Shown here: positions 23,155 to 31,917 of the stretch, piece by piece | Layout: each line of letters begins with the position of its first letter | Position numbering within the stretch: position 1 is the stretch's first letter | Source: Fibrobacter sp. UWB15 | GTDB taxonomy: Bacteria; Fibrobacterota; Fibrobacteria; Fibrobacterales; Fibrobacteraceae | Reading direction: 5' to 3' | DNA: 64,000 nucleotides | NCBI RefSeq assembly: GCF_900177705.1 | Contig: NZ_FXBA01000006.1 | Coordinates: 124,001-188,000 of the forward strand | The notes under the pieces: generated by a model | The model's input: the letters and a program-made list of their open reading frames with translations, nothing else | What the model was told of the DNA's origin: nothing | Database searches by the model: none | Translations under genes and position numbers: made by a program

Positions 23155-25284
23155 TTAGGCTCTAGCCTTGGCCTTGTCGCCGTACTTCTTGATGAGTTCG
23201 TCCTGGATGTTCTTCGGAACCGGCAGGTACTTGCAGAATTCCATGGTGAATTCTGCCTTACCCTGGGTCATAGAACGCAGGTCAGTAGCGTAGCCGAACA
23301 TTTCGGACAGCGGGACTTCGGCGGTGATGGTGGTCATGCCGAGTTCTTCGTTCGTTCCAGTGATGGTACCACGACGCTGGGAAACGTTACCCACGACAGA
23401 ACCCTGGAATTCGGTCGGAGTCTGGATTTCGACCTTCATGATCGGTTCGAGGATCTGAGCACCAGCCTTTTCGAAAGCTTCGCGGAAGGCCATACGGGCA
23501 GCAACCTGGAACGCCATATCAGAGGAGTCGACCGGGTGGTATGCACCATCCTGGACTTCCATTTCGATACCTACGACCGGGAAGCCGATCAAGGAACCAG
23601 CTTCCATGCAGCTCTGGAAACCCTTGTCGCAAGACGGGATGTATTCCTTCGGAATACGGCCACCCACGACAGAGTTCACGAAGTTGTAGACCTTTTCCTG
23701 GTCGCCTTCGACAGCCATCGGACGCATTTCGCCGACAACCTTAGCGTACTGACCAGAACCACCGGTCTGCTTCTTGTGGGTGTAGTCGAACTTGGCCGGA
23801 CGGGTAATGGTTTCGCGGTAAGCCACCTGCGGAGCACCGGTCGTCACGTCGCACTTGTATTCGCGGCGCATACGTTCGATGTAAACGTCGAGGTGAAGTT
23901 CGCCCATACCCTTGATGATGGTCTGGCCGGATTCCTTGTCGACTTCCACCTGGAACGTCGGGTCTTCCTTGGTGAAGCGGTTCAGAGCCTTGGACATGTT
24001 GTCCAGGTCGTCGCGGTTCTTGGCTTCGATCACGAGTTCGATCACCGGATTCGGCACGTGCATAGAAGTCATGTTATAGTGGTTCTTGCCATCGGTAAAG
24101 GTCGTACCGGAGGCGCAGTCGATACCGAACAGAGCAACGATGTCGCCTGCACCGGCTTCGGTGATATCCACCATTTCGTCGGCGTGCATACGCACGAGAC
24201 GGCCCACGGACACCTTCTTGCCGGTGGCCATGTTGGTGATCATGTCGCCCTTCTTGAGGGTACCCTGGTAAACGCGGATGTAGGTGAGCTGGCCATAGCG
24301 GTCGTTCACGAGCTTGAATGCGTAGCAGACGAGCGGTGCGTTGTCTTCGGACTTCAGCACGACTTCGGCTTCGTTGTTGTCGAGGTCGAGGGCCTTGTTT
24401 TCAACTTCGGTCGGGTTCGGGAGGTAGTCGATAACGCCGTCGAGGAGCTTCTGGACACCAACGTTCTTGTGAGCAGAACCCATGAACACCGGAGTGATGT
24501 CGAGACGGATGGTTGCTTCGCGGATGGTCTTCTTGATGAGGGCCTTATCGATCTGGTCCACACCATACTGGCCTTCCATAGCCTTTTCCATGATTTCGTC
24601 GCTGTAGTCTGCGCAGCAGTCGATCAGCTTTTCACGGTATTCGTTAGCCTGGTCAACGAGTTCGGCCGGGATTTCCTTTTCGATCATGTCGTCGCCGTTA
24701 GCGCCTTCGAAGTAGTAGGCCTTCATTTCGACGAGGTCGACCACGCCCTTCAGTTGGTCTTCGAGACCGATAGGAATCTGCATGACGCAGGGCTTGTGGT
24801 TGAGCTTTTCCTTGAGCATGACAGCCACGCGGAGCGGGTTTGCACCGGAGCGGTCGCACTTGTTCACGAACACGATGCGCGGCACATGGTAGCGCTTCAT
24901 CTGGCGGTCAACGGTAATAGACTGGGACTGCACGCCTTCCACGCCGGTGAGCACGAGGATAGCACCGTCGAGCACGCGGAGAGAACGTTCCACTTCGATC
25001 GTGAAGTCCACGTGCCCCGGGGTATCGATGATGTTGATGGAGTCCTGTTCACCGCTCTTGGTGTGGGTCCAGTTTGCAAACGTGGCTGCAGACTGAATCG
25101 TGATGCCGCGTTCGCGTTCAAGTTCCATGGAGTCCATCGTGGCACCGACGCCGTCTTTACCACGAACTTCGTGGATAGCGTGGATACGCTTTGTGAAGTA
25201 GAGGATACGTTCGGTAAGGGTGGTCTTACCGGAGTCGATGTGGGCAGAAATACCAATATTTCTGTGCTTTTCAATGTTTTTCAT
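23155..25284 (-). CDS. fusA: Elongation factor G, mitochondrial/spd type
   Basis: A 709-residue translational GTPase that translocates tRNA and mRNA on the ribosome. G motifs are [30 protein letters not shown] and [10 protein letters not shown]; domains II to V follow to the C-terminus. Several features (GITIQSAAT rather than [40 protein letters not shown], and Cys in place of Met in NKxD) resemble mitochondrial EF-G1 and the spdEFG1 group of spirochaetes and planctomycetes, where translocation and ribosome recycling are split between two EF-Gs. It lies outside any str operon. A second EF-G is predicted elsewhere (inference). Confidence 0.94.
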   Translation of the reverse strand: MKNIEKHRNIGISAHIDSGKTTLTERILYFTKRIHAIHEVRGKDGVGATMDSMELERERGITIQSAATFANWTHTKSGEQDSINIIDTPGHVDFTIEVERSLRVLDGAILVLTGVEGVQSQSITVDRQMKRYHVPRIVFVNKCDRSGANPLRVAVMLKEKLNHKPCVMQIPIGLEDQLKGVVDLVEMKAYYFEGANGDDMIEKEIPAELVDQANEYREKLIDCCADYSDEIMEKAMEGQYGVDQIDKALIKKTIREATIRLDITPVFMGSAHKNVGVQKLLDGVIDYLPNPTEVENKALDLDNNEAEVVLKSEDNAPLVCYAFKLVNDRYGQLTYIRVYQGTLKKGDMITNMATGKKVSVGRLVRMHADEMVDITEAGAGDIVALFGIDCASGTTFTDGKNHYNMTSMHVPNPVIELVIEAKNRDDLDNMSKALNRFTKEDPTFQVEVDKESGQTIIKGMGELHLDVYIERMRREYKCDVTTGAPQVAYRETITRPAKFDYTHKKQTGGSGQYAKVVGEMRPMAVEGDQEKVYNFVNSVVGGRIPKEYIPSCDKGFQSCMEAGSLIGFPVVGIEMEVQDGAYHPVDSSDMAFQVAARMAFREAFEKAGAQILEPIMKVEIQTPTEFQGSVVGNVSQRRGTITGTNEELGMTTITAEVPLSEMFGYATDLRSMTQGKAEFTMEFCKYLPVPKNIQDELIKKYGDKAKARA

Positions 25285-25336
25285 ATTTTATTCCACAAAT
25301 GGAGTTGATGTTTGTTTGAGTTGCGCCCAAAGATAG

Positions 25337-25366
25337 AAAAAAAAAGCCCCCTTTCAAGGGCTTGAT
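25337..25366 (-). terminator. Terminator of the EcsC-family gene
   Basis: On the minus strand AAGCCC, loop TTGAAAGG, GGGCTT is followed by a run of nine T residues. Confidence 0.8.
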
Positions 25367-25392
25367 TATGGGAATAGGCTTGAGATTGGCTT

Positions 25393-26043
25393 TTAAACCT
25401 GATTTTCGGCATTTTCGATGATTACGTCCGCTTCTTCGGCAAGAGGATCCTCCGGATTGTCTGCCAGGGCCTTGAAATAGCTCGCGGCCGTTTTTCCGAC
25501 TTCGGTGGTGTCATAGAAGGAGTAGGCCCCGTTTCCGAGGGCGCCAATAGCCGGAATGGCACGGAGAGCTGCCCTGCCCAGGAATTTGGTTGAAACCTTG
25601 ACGCCGATTTTCTTGAGGAGGGTTTCTAGAACAGCAAAAGAGACCTTTTGGACTACGATTCGGCTACCGGTGCGCACGGCAATGTCGCGGACCAGTTGGG
25701 CGGCACTGTGGCGGAACAGGCACCAGACCATGGCTTCGCGGCTCAGCTGGGCGAATTTACCGTAAGTCGCTGCGATATCGGACACCAGTTGTGCCTGAAT
25801 ACGCCAGATGGCGGCAATGTCGGGGATGGAGGTCAAAACGCCTGTAACGCCGGCGGGCACCGAAAGGGTGGCGCTTACTAGGGATGCCTTGACTGCTGCC
25901 TGGCGGATTAATTTCTTTATTTTTTCGTCGGAACTTTCACTTGGAGTGTACAGGGATTCTGGAATATCGGTAATCAGCTCAAACAACAGCGTGCTTAGCT
26001 TTTCCTTGAATTTTTCCATCTTTTCATCGGTGCAATCGCTCAT
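25393..26043 (-). CDS. EcsC family protein
   Basis: A 216-residue protein with the EcsC-family core: LVSATLSVPAGVTGVLTSIP, DIAAIWRIQAQLVSDIAATYGK, and a glycine-rich hydrophobic segment near FLGRAALRAIPAIGALGN. The biochemical role of this family is not established; Bacillus EcsC is encoded with an ABC transporter, but no transporter is adjacent here. AAGGAG precedes the ATG by 7 nt. It is a single-gene unit with its own terminator. Confidence 0.82.
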   Translation of the reverse strand: MSDCTDEKMEKFKEKLSTLLFELITDIPESLYTPSESSDEKIKKLIRQAAVKASLVSATLSVPAGVTGVLTSIPDIAAIWRIQAQLVSDIAATYGKFAQLSREAMVWCLFRHSAAQLVRDIAVRTGSRIVVQKVSFAVLETLLKKIGVKVSTKFLGRAALRAIPAIGALGNGAYSFYDTTEVGKTAASYFKALADNPEDPLAEEADVIIENAENQV

Positions 26044-26082
26044 AAGAAACTCCTTATGAGACTAATATATAATATTTAGTGA

Positions 26083-26115
26083 TTAGTGGTTAGTAGGCAG
26101 TAGGAAGTAGACGGC
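26083..26115. repeat. TAGGCAG/TAGGAAG low-complexity repeat
   Basis: TAGTAGGCAGTAGGAAGTAG and GACGGCAGG, related to the element at 16137. Found between the EcsC and the 26156-26491 genes. Confidence 0.6.
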
Positions 26116-26155
26116 AGGAATTGACACGAACGAGTCTTCCGGAGCTATACGAACC

Positions 26156-26491
26156 CTAGAATATAATTTTTGCGAGGCCGCCGGCAAGTCCGGGCAGGTT
26201 GTAGCGCAGAGTCTTGCCGTCTAGCCAGTAAGAAAGCGCCTGGTCTATCCATTCGCGTTCGCTGGTAATCTTGCGGATGACGATGTCGGTACCTTTGTCG
26301 GTGTCGTCGAAGTAATAGTATCCGCGGAACTTGATCGGGAAAATTTCGCCGTGCAAAAGAACGCTCACGTCGGCGGTGCCGTTGTCCGAATCAATAGAAA
26401 CCGACTGGACATCGCCGAAGCGCTTGACTAGTTCGTGATTCTTGACAAAGGTTTCCACCGCCTTGTTGCGTAAATTGCCTAACAGTGACAT
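26156..26491 (-). CDS. Hypothetical protein, 111 aa
   Basis: I do not recognise this family. The small, probably cytoplasmic protein has an N-terminal helix (LLGNLRNKAVETFVKNHELV), a central beta-rich part with alternating hydrophobics (TADVSVLLHGEIFPIKFRGYYYF) and a C-terminal Gly-rich hydrophobic segment (LPGLAGGLAKIIF). The gene starts 7 bp after the map stop codon on the same strand, so it is probably co-transcribed with map. Its coding pattern is intact and no alternate frame is better. Confidence 0.6.
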   Translation of the reverse strand: MSLLGNLRNKAVETFVKNHELVKRFGDVQSVSIDSDNGTADVSVLLHGEIFPIKFRGYYYFDDTDKGTDIVIRKITSEREWIDQALSYWLDGKTLRYNLPGLAGGLAKIIF

Positions 26492-26498
26492 GTGTTCC

Positions 26499-27260
26499 TT
26501 AGCGCGGCAAGGTGAGAATTTCGATGCCGTTCTTGGTGCGGGCCACGGTGTGTTCCCACTGGGCGCTCAAAGAACCATCTCGGGTCACAGCTGTCCAGCC
26601 GTCGCTGAGAGTTTTGGTGCCCGGGCGACCCACATTGATCATGGGCTCAATCGTGAATACGTGGCCGACTTCGATAAACTGCTTCAGAACGTTGTTGCGG
26701 AAGTGGTAAAGGGTCGGTTCTTCGTGGAATCCACGACCGATGCCGTGACCGCAGTAGTCTTCGACCACGCTGAAGCCGTGTTCGTCGGCGATGTCCTGGA
26801 TGGCATTACCGATGTCATAGTAGCGAGCACCCTGTTCGCCAGCGGCGCGGATGCCTTCTTCCATGCAGAACTTGGCGGTGTCCACGAGTTCCTGGGCGAG
26901 GTTGCTCACGCGGCCGACGCAGAACATGGCGCTTGTGTCACCGTGGTAGCCCGAAAGAATCGTCGTGATGTCGATGTTCACGATGTCGCCGTCCTTCAGG
27001 ATGGTATTTGCGCTCGGGATGCCGTGGCACACGACTTCGTTGATGCTGATGCAGGCGTAGCGCGGGTAACCGTGGTAGCCCATGCAAGCGGAGATACCCT
27101 TGTGCTTGCGGGTATAGTCGCCGATGAATTCGTCAATTTCGAGTGTGGAAACGCCGGGTTTGCACATTTCGCCCGCGCGGATCAGCGTTTCGGCGGCAAG
27201 GGCGCCGGCATCGCGAATCAGTTCAATTTCTTTTGCAGATTTAATCTTAATTTTAGCCAT
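26499..27260 (-). CDS. map: Methionine aminopeptidase, type I
   Basis: A 253-residue type Ia enzyme that removes the initiator methionine. The five metal ligands of the pita-bread fold are visible as Asp in VNIDITTIL, Asp in GYHGDTSAMF, His in GHGIGRGFHEEP, Glu in FTIEPMIN and Glu in AQWEHTVA. The His in CMGYHGYPRYACIS is the substrate-site histidine. Length is typical. It lies between the DEAD-box helicase gene (12 bp upstream) and the 111-aa protein gene; ribosomal genes that often flank map are absent. Confidence 0.96.
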   Translation of the reverse strand: MAKIKIKSAKEIELIRDAGALAAETLIRAGEMCKPGVSTLEIDEFIGDYTRKHKGISACMGYHGYPRYACISINEVVCHGIPSANTILKDGDIVNIDITTILSGYHGDTSAMFCVGRVSNLAQELVDTAKFCMEEGIRAAGEQGARYYDIGNAIQDIADEHGFSVVEDYCGHGIGRGFHEEPTLYHFRNNVLKQFIEVGHVFTIEPMINVGRPGTKTLSDGWTAVTRDGSLSAQWEHTVARTKNGIEILTLPR

Positions 27261-27272
27261 TATTATGTTGTC

Positions 27273-28667
27273 CTATTTCTTCCACGCGTAGCGGTCAACA
27301 AGGTAGGCGAGCAGCATCTGGTCTTCTTCGGTACCGTTTGCGAGTTCCTTCACCAGCGGAATCACGCGGCTGATACGTTCGCGAGCCTTCTGACCACCGA
27401 AGTGGTTCTTTTCCTGTTCGAGTTTCGCGCGCACGCGTTCGCTTACTTTCTTCGCGATTTCTTCGTTTGTCGGAACTTCCATCTTGATGAAGTTAATGCC
27501 GAAGTCGGCGGCGGTCTGCTTCATGTCGATTTCTTCGACCGGCGTAATCAGCGAAATGCAAAGTCCGCTGCGGCCCGCACGGGCGGTACGTCCGCTACGG
27601 TGCACATAAACTTCGTGGTCGTCGGGGTGGTCGTACACAATCACGTGGGTCACGTGGTCCACGTCGATGCCGCGGGCTGCCACGTCGGTACAAATCAAAA
27701 TGCGGAGTTTCTTGTCGCGGAAGGCGTTCAAGGTCTTTTCGCGCATGTTCTGGGCGACATCGCCAGAGAGAGCGCCTACGTTGAATCCGTAGCCCGAAAG
27801 CACCTGTTCCAAGTAGCTCACATCGCTCTTCTTGTTGCAGAAAATCATGCAGCTTTCGGGATTGTAGTATTCCAGCACCTTGATGGTCATGGAATCCTTG
27901 TCCATCACGTCGCAGGGATACCAGCGGTGTTCCAGGTTGTTGGCGATTACCTTGTCGTAACTCAGCGAAAGGAATTCGGCGCTCGGACGCTGGAATTCGC
28001 GGGCGAGGCTCTTCACCGTCTGCGGAATCGTCGCGCTGAACATGGTGCAGGCGATTTGCTTAGGCAGGTAGCGGCGAATCTTCTGCATGTCGGGGTAGAA
28101 ACCCATCGAGAGCATTTCGTCGGCTTCGTCCAGAATCAAGTCGCGGATGTCGAGGAAGTCCACGTTGCCGCGCTGCACATGGTCCATCAGACGGCCCGGC
28201 GTTGCGACAATGATATGTACGCCGTTCTTGAGAGCTTTGAGCTGCGGTTCGTAGCTTACACCGCCGAAAATAGCCACCGAGCGAATGCCTGTTCCGGCAG
28301 AGAGCTTTTCAATTTCGTCTTGCACCTGCAAGCAAAGTTCACGCGTCGGCACCAGAATAAGGGCCTGCGGAAACACGTGGTCGCGGACAATCACCTGCAA
28401 AAGCGGGAGCACGTAGGCGCCGGTCTTTCCCGAACCGGTCTTGGACTGCACCAGCATATCGCGGGCGGCCAGCATGTAAGGAATCGTCTTGCGCTGCACC
28501 GGCATCAAGTCGGTCCAGCCGTGCTGTGCGAGAACAGCCTTCTGTTCTTCGGGCAGCATGTCAAAAGTGTAGTCGGGGAGCTTGTGCTCGGGCTCGATAA
28601 TCTTAACGGGAGTCAGGAACGGATTTACTTTTTCTTCTTTCTTTTCTTCTTTTACTTCTTCACTCAT
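27273..28667 (-). CDS. DEAD-box RNA helicase, RhlE-like
   Basis: A 464-residue ATP-dependent RNA helicase with a short acidic/lysine-rich N-terminus, Walker A QSKTGSGKTGAY, DEAD motif LILDEADEML, SAT (MFSATIPQTV), and HRSGRTARAGRSG. A C-terminal extension of about 80 residues (VRAKLEQEKNHFGGQKARER) is not a DbpA RNA-binding domain, so it differs from the larger helicase at 5650-8058. RhlE/CshA-type helicases act in ribosome maturation or RNA decay. TAAATTTG occurs 8-15 nt upstream of the ATG and no clear Shine-Dalgarno is present. Confidence 0.93.
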   Translation of the reverse strand: MSEEVKEEKKEEKVNPFLTPVKIIEPEHKLPDYTFDMLPEEQKAVLAQHGWTDLMPVQRKTIPYMLAARDMLVQSKTGSGKTGAYVLPLLQVIVRDHVFPQALILVPTRELCLQVQDEIEKLSAGTGIRSVAIFGGVSYEPQLKALKNGVHIIVATPGRLMDHVQRGNVDFLDIRDLILDEADEMLSMGFYPDMQKIRRYLPKQIACTMFSATIPQTVKSLAREFQRPSAEFLSLSYDKVIANNLEHRWYPCDVMDKDSMTIKVLEYYNPESCMIFCNKKSDVSYLEQVLSGYGFNVGALSGDVAQNMREKTLNAFRDKKLRILICTDVAARGIDVDHVTHVIVYDHPDDHEVYVHRSGRTARAGRSGLCISLITPVEEIDMKQTAADFGINFIKMEVPTNEEIAKKVSERVRAKLEQEKNHFGGQKARERISRVIPLVKELANGTEEDQMLLAYLVDRYAWKK

Positions 28668-28691
28668 AGTGAGTGCAAATTTAGCAAAATC

Positions 28692-29978
28692 CTACTTAAA
28701 CGGCGTCCAATGGTACTCCAAGCCGACGCTTACAAACCAGTCAACGGTGGTAGCGCCGATGGTGGTGGGCTCGGCGGCGGCATCGGGCGAGGGCTCCACA
28801 TAGACGTCCTTGCCTCGGCTCGAAATGCCGGTACGCACGCTCAAACCGTAATGTTGCAGGAACACGCATTGCGTGCCGAATCCAAAGAGGGCTCCCTTGT
28901 AGGGGTCTTCGGTCTTGAATCGAGTGTTGTATTCTCTAGAGGGCTTTTTCTTGGAATCCTTGAGTTCGATATCTTCGGAGTAGAAACTGTATTGGAATCC
29001 GAGGAAGGCGAACAGGTGCAAGTCCAGCCATTTGAATGGCTCGTAGGTTCTTGCGAACATCACGTTCAGGCCAATTTCATGCTGGGCAAAATCCCAGTGA
29101 TCTAGTTCCTCATAAACGGAATCTCGATTATCGGTTTTTACGGCGTGGTTAGAATAACGGTAGAATATTTCTCCGCCGATAAACCCGAACCAAATGCCGC
29201 CTGCGTATAAGGTGAAAAGCGGCGTGGAATCGTCTATAAAATTCCAAAGGCTGACGGAATCCTGGGTTACGCGATAGTTGCCGACGCGACTACGGATATG
29301 ACGTCTGTACCAATTGTACGGTGTCAGCGGAACTTGTGCCTGGGCGTAACCTGCAGAAATTCCTGCCCAAGAGCGGAATGTCGGTGTTTCCTTGTAAAGA
29401 TCGTCGGGCTCGGTTTCCATTTTGAGCCGTTCTTCTTTGGTCAATCTCCGCTTGGTATGGCGTCCAAAGAATGCGTTTGCGATTTCGTCGCCCTGTGCGA
29501 TTTTATCTGCAGTTTTGATGACCGTTCCTGCAGCTTTGGGTTCGCTGGAGGTCTCGTCAAAAATGGCGATGGTTAAATTCGTTCCTTTGTCTGCAATATA
29601 GAGGACGATTTTGTCTTCGAGCTCCTGGAACTTCGCCATCATGGCGGGGTGGCGTGCCTTAAGGTGGTGCGCATCAAGTCCCGGCTCGATGTTGCTTGAA
29701 AGCCAGGTGGCGTAACGCATGGCGACCGTGTCGCGTTCCCATTCGCCGAACAGTCTGCACTTGGGCTCGCCAATGCCAGAGTTGTAGCGGCGTAGTGAAA
29801 GGCAGAATTCCTTCATGTCAACGGCAGGTTCTTTGTCGGGAGTCCAGATCAAGATATCAGCATTTTGCCAGAGGGTCCACTTGGAATCGAAATAAATGTC
29901 CTTGGCGTTGACCTCATTAGCGATCAGGGCGTGCAAGGCTACAACAAAAGCGAAAATGACTAGGGAAAGGTGTCTCAT
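28692..29978 (-). CDS. Secreted protein with periplasmic and beta-barrel-like regions
   Basis: No family recognised. The 428-residue protein has a signal peptide (residues 1-25, ending VNA), a soluble region (about 26-200), and a C-terminal part (about 215-428) rich in aromatic residues, with strand-like repeats such as LFTLYAGGIWFGFIGGEIF and WLDLHLFAFLGFQYSFYSED and a final VSVGLEYHWTPFK, compatible with a small outer-membrane barrel. Its start overlaps the upstream lipoprotein stop by 4 bp (ATGA), so the two are translationally coupled and probably work together in the outer membrane. Confidence 0.65.
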   Translation of the reverse strand: MRHLSLVIFAFVVALHALIANEVNAKDIYFDSKWTLWQNADILIWTPDKEPAVDMKEFCLSLRRYNSGIGEPKCRLFGEWERDTVAMRYATWLSSNIEPGLDAHHLKARHPAMMAKFQELEDKIVLYIADKGTNLTIAIFDETSSEPKAAGTVIKTADKIAQGDEIANAFFGRHTKRRLTKEERLKMETEPDDLYKETPTFRSWAGISAGYAQAQVPLTPYNWYRRHIRSRVGNYRVTQDSVSLWNFIDDSTPLFTLYAGGIWFGFIGGEIFYRYSNHAVKTDNRDSVYEELDHWDFAQHEIGLNVMFARTYEPFKWLDLHLFAFLGFQYSFYSEDIELKDSKKKPSREYNTRFKTEDPYKGALFGFGTQCVFLQHYGLSVRTGISSRGKDVYVEPSPDAAAEPTTIGATTVDWFVSVGLEYHWTPFK

Positions 29979-30667
29979 TTACCTGCCCCCTGGTACATAT
30001 TTTTTCGAATCTGTTGTACCGTCTGTCGCATCAGTTGCTCAAGGTCTTTTAAGGTCAGCTTAAATACCAGCGGGTGCTGGATTTCGTCGACGGCGCTAAA
30101 GAGAGAACGCTGCTTTACATTGTCCCAAAGCGTATACGAAACAATGGCGCTGATGTTCTTGACATCGCGGCGATCTTCGGTTTCGTTATGGATGAGCGCG
30201 TAGTCAAAGAAGTTCTCACGCTTAAGGTCCGTGCCTACGATGACTTCGTGAATCAAGAGTATCTGCGGGGGGATGGTGCCGTCGGGTGCCTTGACGACTA
30301 CGCCTTGTTCTGGCAGTTTCCCCTTCATGAAAATGCGGCTGTCAAGCTTCTGACTTTCTTCAGGTGCGTTGTCCAAAACGGAATCCGGAAGTACGAGGAG
30401 CTTTGTATAGCCTCCACGGAACTCTTTTTCCATGGCCTTGGCGCAGAATTCGGTCGCCTTAATCTGCGTACTGTCGCCGAAGCTGAGCCGGTTCGCAAAC
30501 CACTTGGTGCGCGTGAGCACAAACGTCTTTTGCAGCCCCGTAACAGCAAGTTCGCCATAAGGGGCGCGGGCGTAAGCAGGGTGGCTTTGGGACCAATGGT
30601 AAGAATCGGCGCAACTCGTGAAGAGTAGCGCCGCCATTACAAACAATGTTCCCCAAAGGCGTGCCAT
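29975..30667 (-). CDS. Putative lipoprotein, 230 aa
   Basis: No family recognised. The N-terminus MARLWGTLFVMAALLFTSC reads as a lipoprotein signal with Cys19. The mature part has mixed alpha/beta character with PDGTIPPQILLIHEVIVGTDL and VSYTLWDNVKQRSLFSAVD, and a basic C-terminal helix (LKDLEQLMRQTVQQIRKNM). It starts 13 bp after the pyrE stop on the same strand and overlaps the next secreted-protein gene by 4 bp. An envelope function is inferred from the signal and the partner gene only. Confidence 0.65.
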   Translation of the reverse strand: MARLWGTLFVMAALLFTSCADSYHWSQSHPAYARAPYGELAVTGLQKTFVLTRTKWFANRLSFGDSTQIKATEFCAKAMEKEFRGGYTKLLVLPDSVLDNAPEESQKLDSRIFMKGKLPEQGVVVKAPDGTIPPQILLIHEVIVGTDLKRENFFDYALIHNETEDRRDVKNISAIVSYTLWDNVKQRSLFSAVDEIQHPLVFKLTLKDLEQLMRQTVQQIRKNMYQGAGK

Positions 30668-30680
30668 TAGTCCTTGCGGG

Positions 30681-31352
30681 TTATTGTGCGCCCCATTTTT
30701 CGCGGTAGGCGTACACCTTGTCGAGGATTCCTTCGGGAGCGTTGATTTTATTGCGATTGTCTTCGCTTTCGAGGAATGTAATGATGTCGTTGATGTTCAC
30801 AATGGAATGAGCTTCGATGCCGTATTCATCTTGCACGGTCTGGAGTGCAGACTTGCCGTTTTCAAGCTTTTCCTTGCGGTCTACGGAAATTAACAGGCCG
30901 ACTACGTTGGCGTTTTCAATCTGCGACAGAGCCTGCATGGTTTCGTTCACACTGGTGCCTGCTGTAATCACGTCTTCGATAATGACCACGTCGGTCTTTT
31001 CGTCGTACTTATAACCTACGAGAGAACCGCCTTCGCCGTGATCCTTGACTTCTTTACGATTGTAGGTGAAAGTCAGGTTCTGGGAGTAGACGTCGCTGAG
31101 CTTCATGGCGGTAGCGGCGCACAGGGGAATGCCCTTGTAGGCCGGACCGTAAAGGTTCTGAGCCTTGCCGTCAAAGTACTTCATGAATGCGGCTGCGTAA
31201 AATTCGGCGAGCTTCGAAAGGGTGGCGCCCGTGCGGAATTCTCCCGTGTTGATGAAATACGGCGTATTACGGCCGCTCTTGGTCACGAAATCGCCGAACT
31301 TGAGTGCGCCGGCTTCAACGAGAAAATGAACAAATTGGTCTTTGTTATTCAT
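30681..31352 (-). CDS. pyrE: Orotate phosphoribosyltransferase
   Basis: A 223-residue type I phosphoribosyltransferase that converts orotate and PRPP to OMP in pyrimidine synthesis. The PRPP motif is VVIIEDVITAGTSVNET (about 123-139). The hood region YFINTGEFRTG and the substrate loop KDHGEGGSLVGY are also present. Other pyr genes are not in the window. A CATAAT hexamer ends 5 nt before the ATG and no Shine-Dalgarno is visible, so the mRNA may be leaderless. Confidence 0.95.
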   Translation of the reverse strand: MNNKDQFVHFLVEAGALKFGDFVTKSGRNTPYFINTGEFRTGATLSKLAEFYAAAFMKYFDGKAQNLYGPAYKGIPLCAATAMKLSDVYSQNLTFTYNRKEVKDHGEGGSLVGYKYDEKTDVVIIEDVITAGTSVNETMQALSQIENANVVGLLISVDRKEKLENGKSALQTVQDEYGIEAHSIVNINDIITFLESEDNRNKINAPEGILDKVYAYREKWGAQ

Positions 31353-31389
31353 GGTAGATTATGGTTAGTAAATAGTGGTCAAGTGCGAC

Positions 31390-31899
31390 TTACGCTGCTC
31401 CGCAGAGAAGGCTTACGATCTTTGCGAATACATTGGTTTCTTCGGTGAGAATTTCAATGGCAATTAAGAGGATTGTCACGAACACGCATAGTCCGATATA
31501 GAAGTAGAAGGATTTCTTGATTCCCTTTATTTTCAGCTTGAAAATTGCCCAGGCGATAACGCTGAAAATGGCGCTGAAAGTCCACGCGGCAACGGCACCG
31601 AGTGAAATACCCGGAATCAGGCTGATGGCAAACGTGAGTGCGATGCCCGGAATAAAGTAGAACGCGATGCAAAGAACGCACAGAAGAGCGAAACCTACGT
31701 AATGAGCGAATCCTCTTTCGCGTTGCACAATTACTTGCGGTTGGGGAGCTGCTTGAGGAGCCGGTTCTACAGCTGGTTCTTCGGCTGTTTCCACCGGTTC
31801 TACCGGTGTTTCGACCGGAGCAGGCGTTTCAGGCGTTGCTACGACCGGAGCTTCGGCCTCGGGTTCCACATTGTTCTGGTTATTCAATTCTTCGGACAT
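31390..31899 (-). CDS. Membrane protein with Pro/Glu/Val-rich N-terminus
   Basis: No family recognised. The 169-residue protein has a disordered acidic N-terminal third rich in Pro, Val, Glu and Thr (for example VETPVEPVETAEEPAVEPAP), followed by a conserved-looking hydrophobic part with three or four membrane helices (HYVGFALLCVLCIAFYFIPG, GAVAAWTFSAIFSVIAWAIF, YIGLCVFVTILLIAIEIL). The topology predicts a cytoplasmic tail. It lies 18 bp downstream of purU on the same strand. Confidence 0.6.
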   Translation of the reverse strand: MSEELNNQNNVEPEAEAPVVATPETPAPVETPVEPVETAEEPAVEPAPQAAPQPQVIVQRERGFAHYVGFALLCVLCIAFYFIPGIALTFAISLIPGISLGAVAAWTFSAIFSVIAWAIFKLKIKGIKKSFYFYIGLCVFVTILLIAIEILTEETNVFAKIVSLLCGAA

Positions 31900-31917
31900 A
31901 TTGTCTCCTGTAAAATT

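Noticed and set aside
23536-25308. 590-codon plus-strand frame opposite EF-G
   Set aside because: Antisense to a highly conserved gene; no known domain.
26442-29105. 887-codon plus-strand frame spanning map, a helicase and another gene
   Set aside because: It crosses three well-supported minus-strand genes and includes their boundaries, so it is a shadow caused by codon bias.
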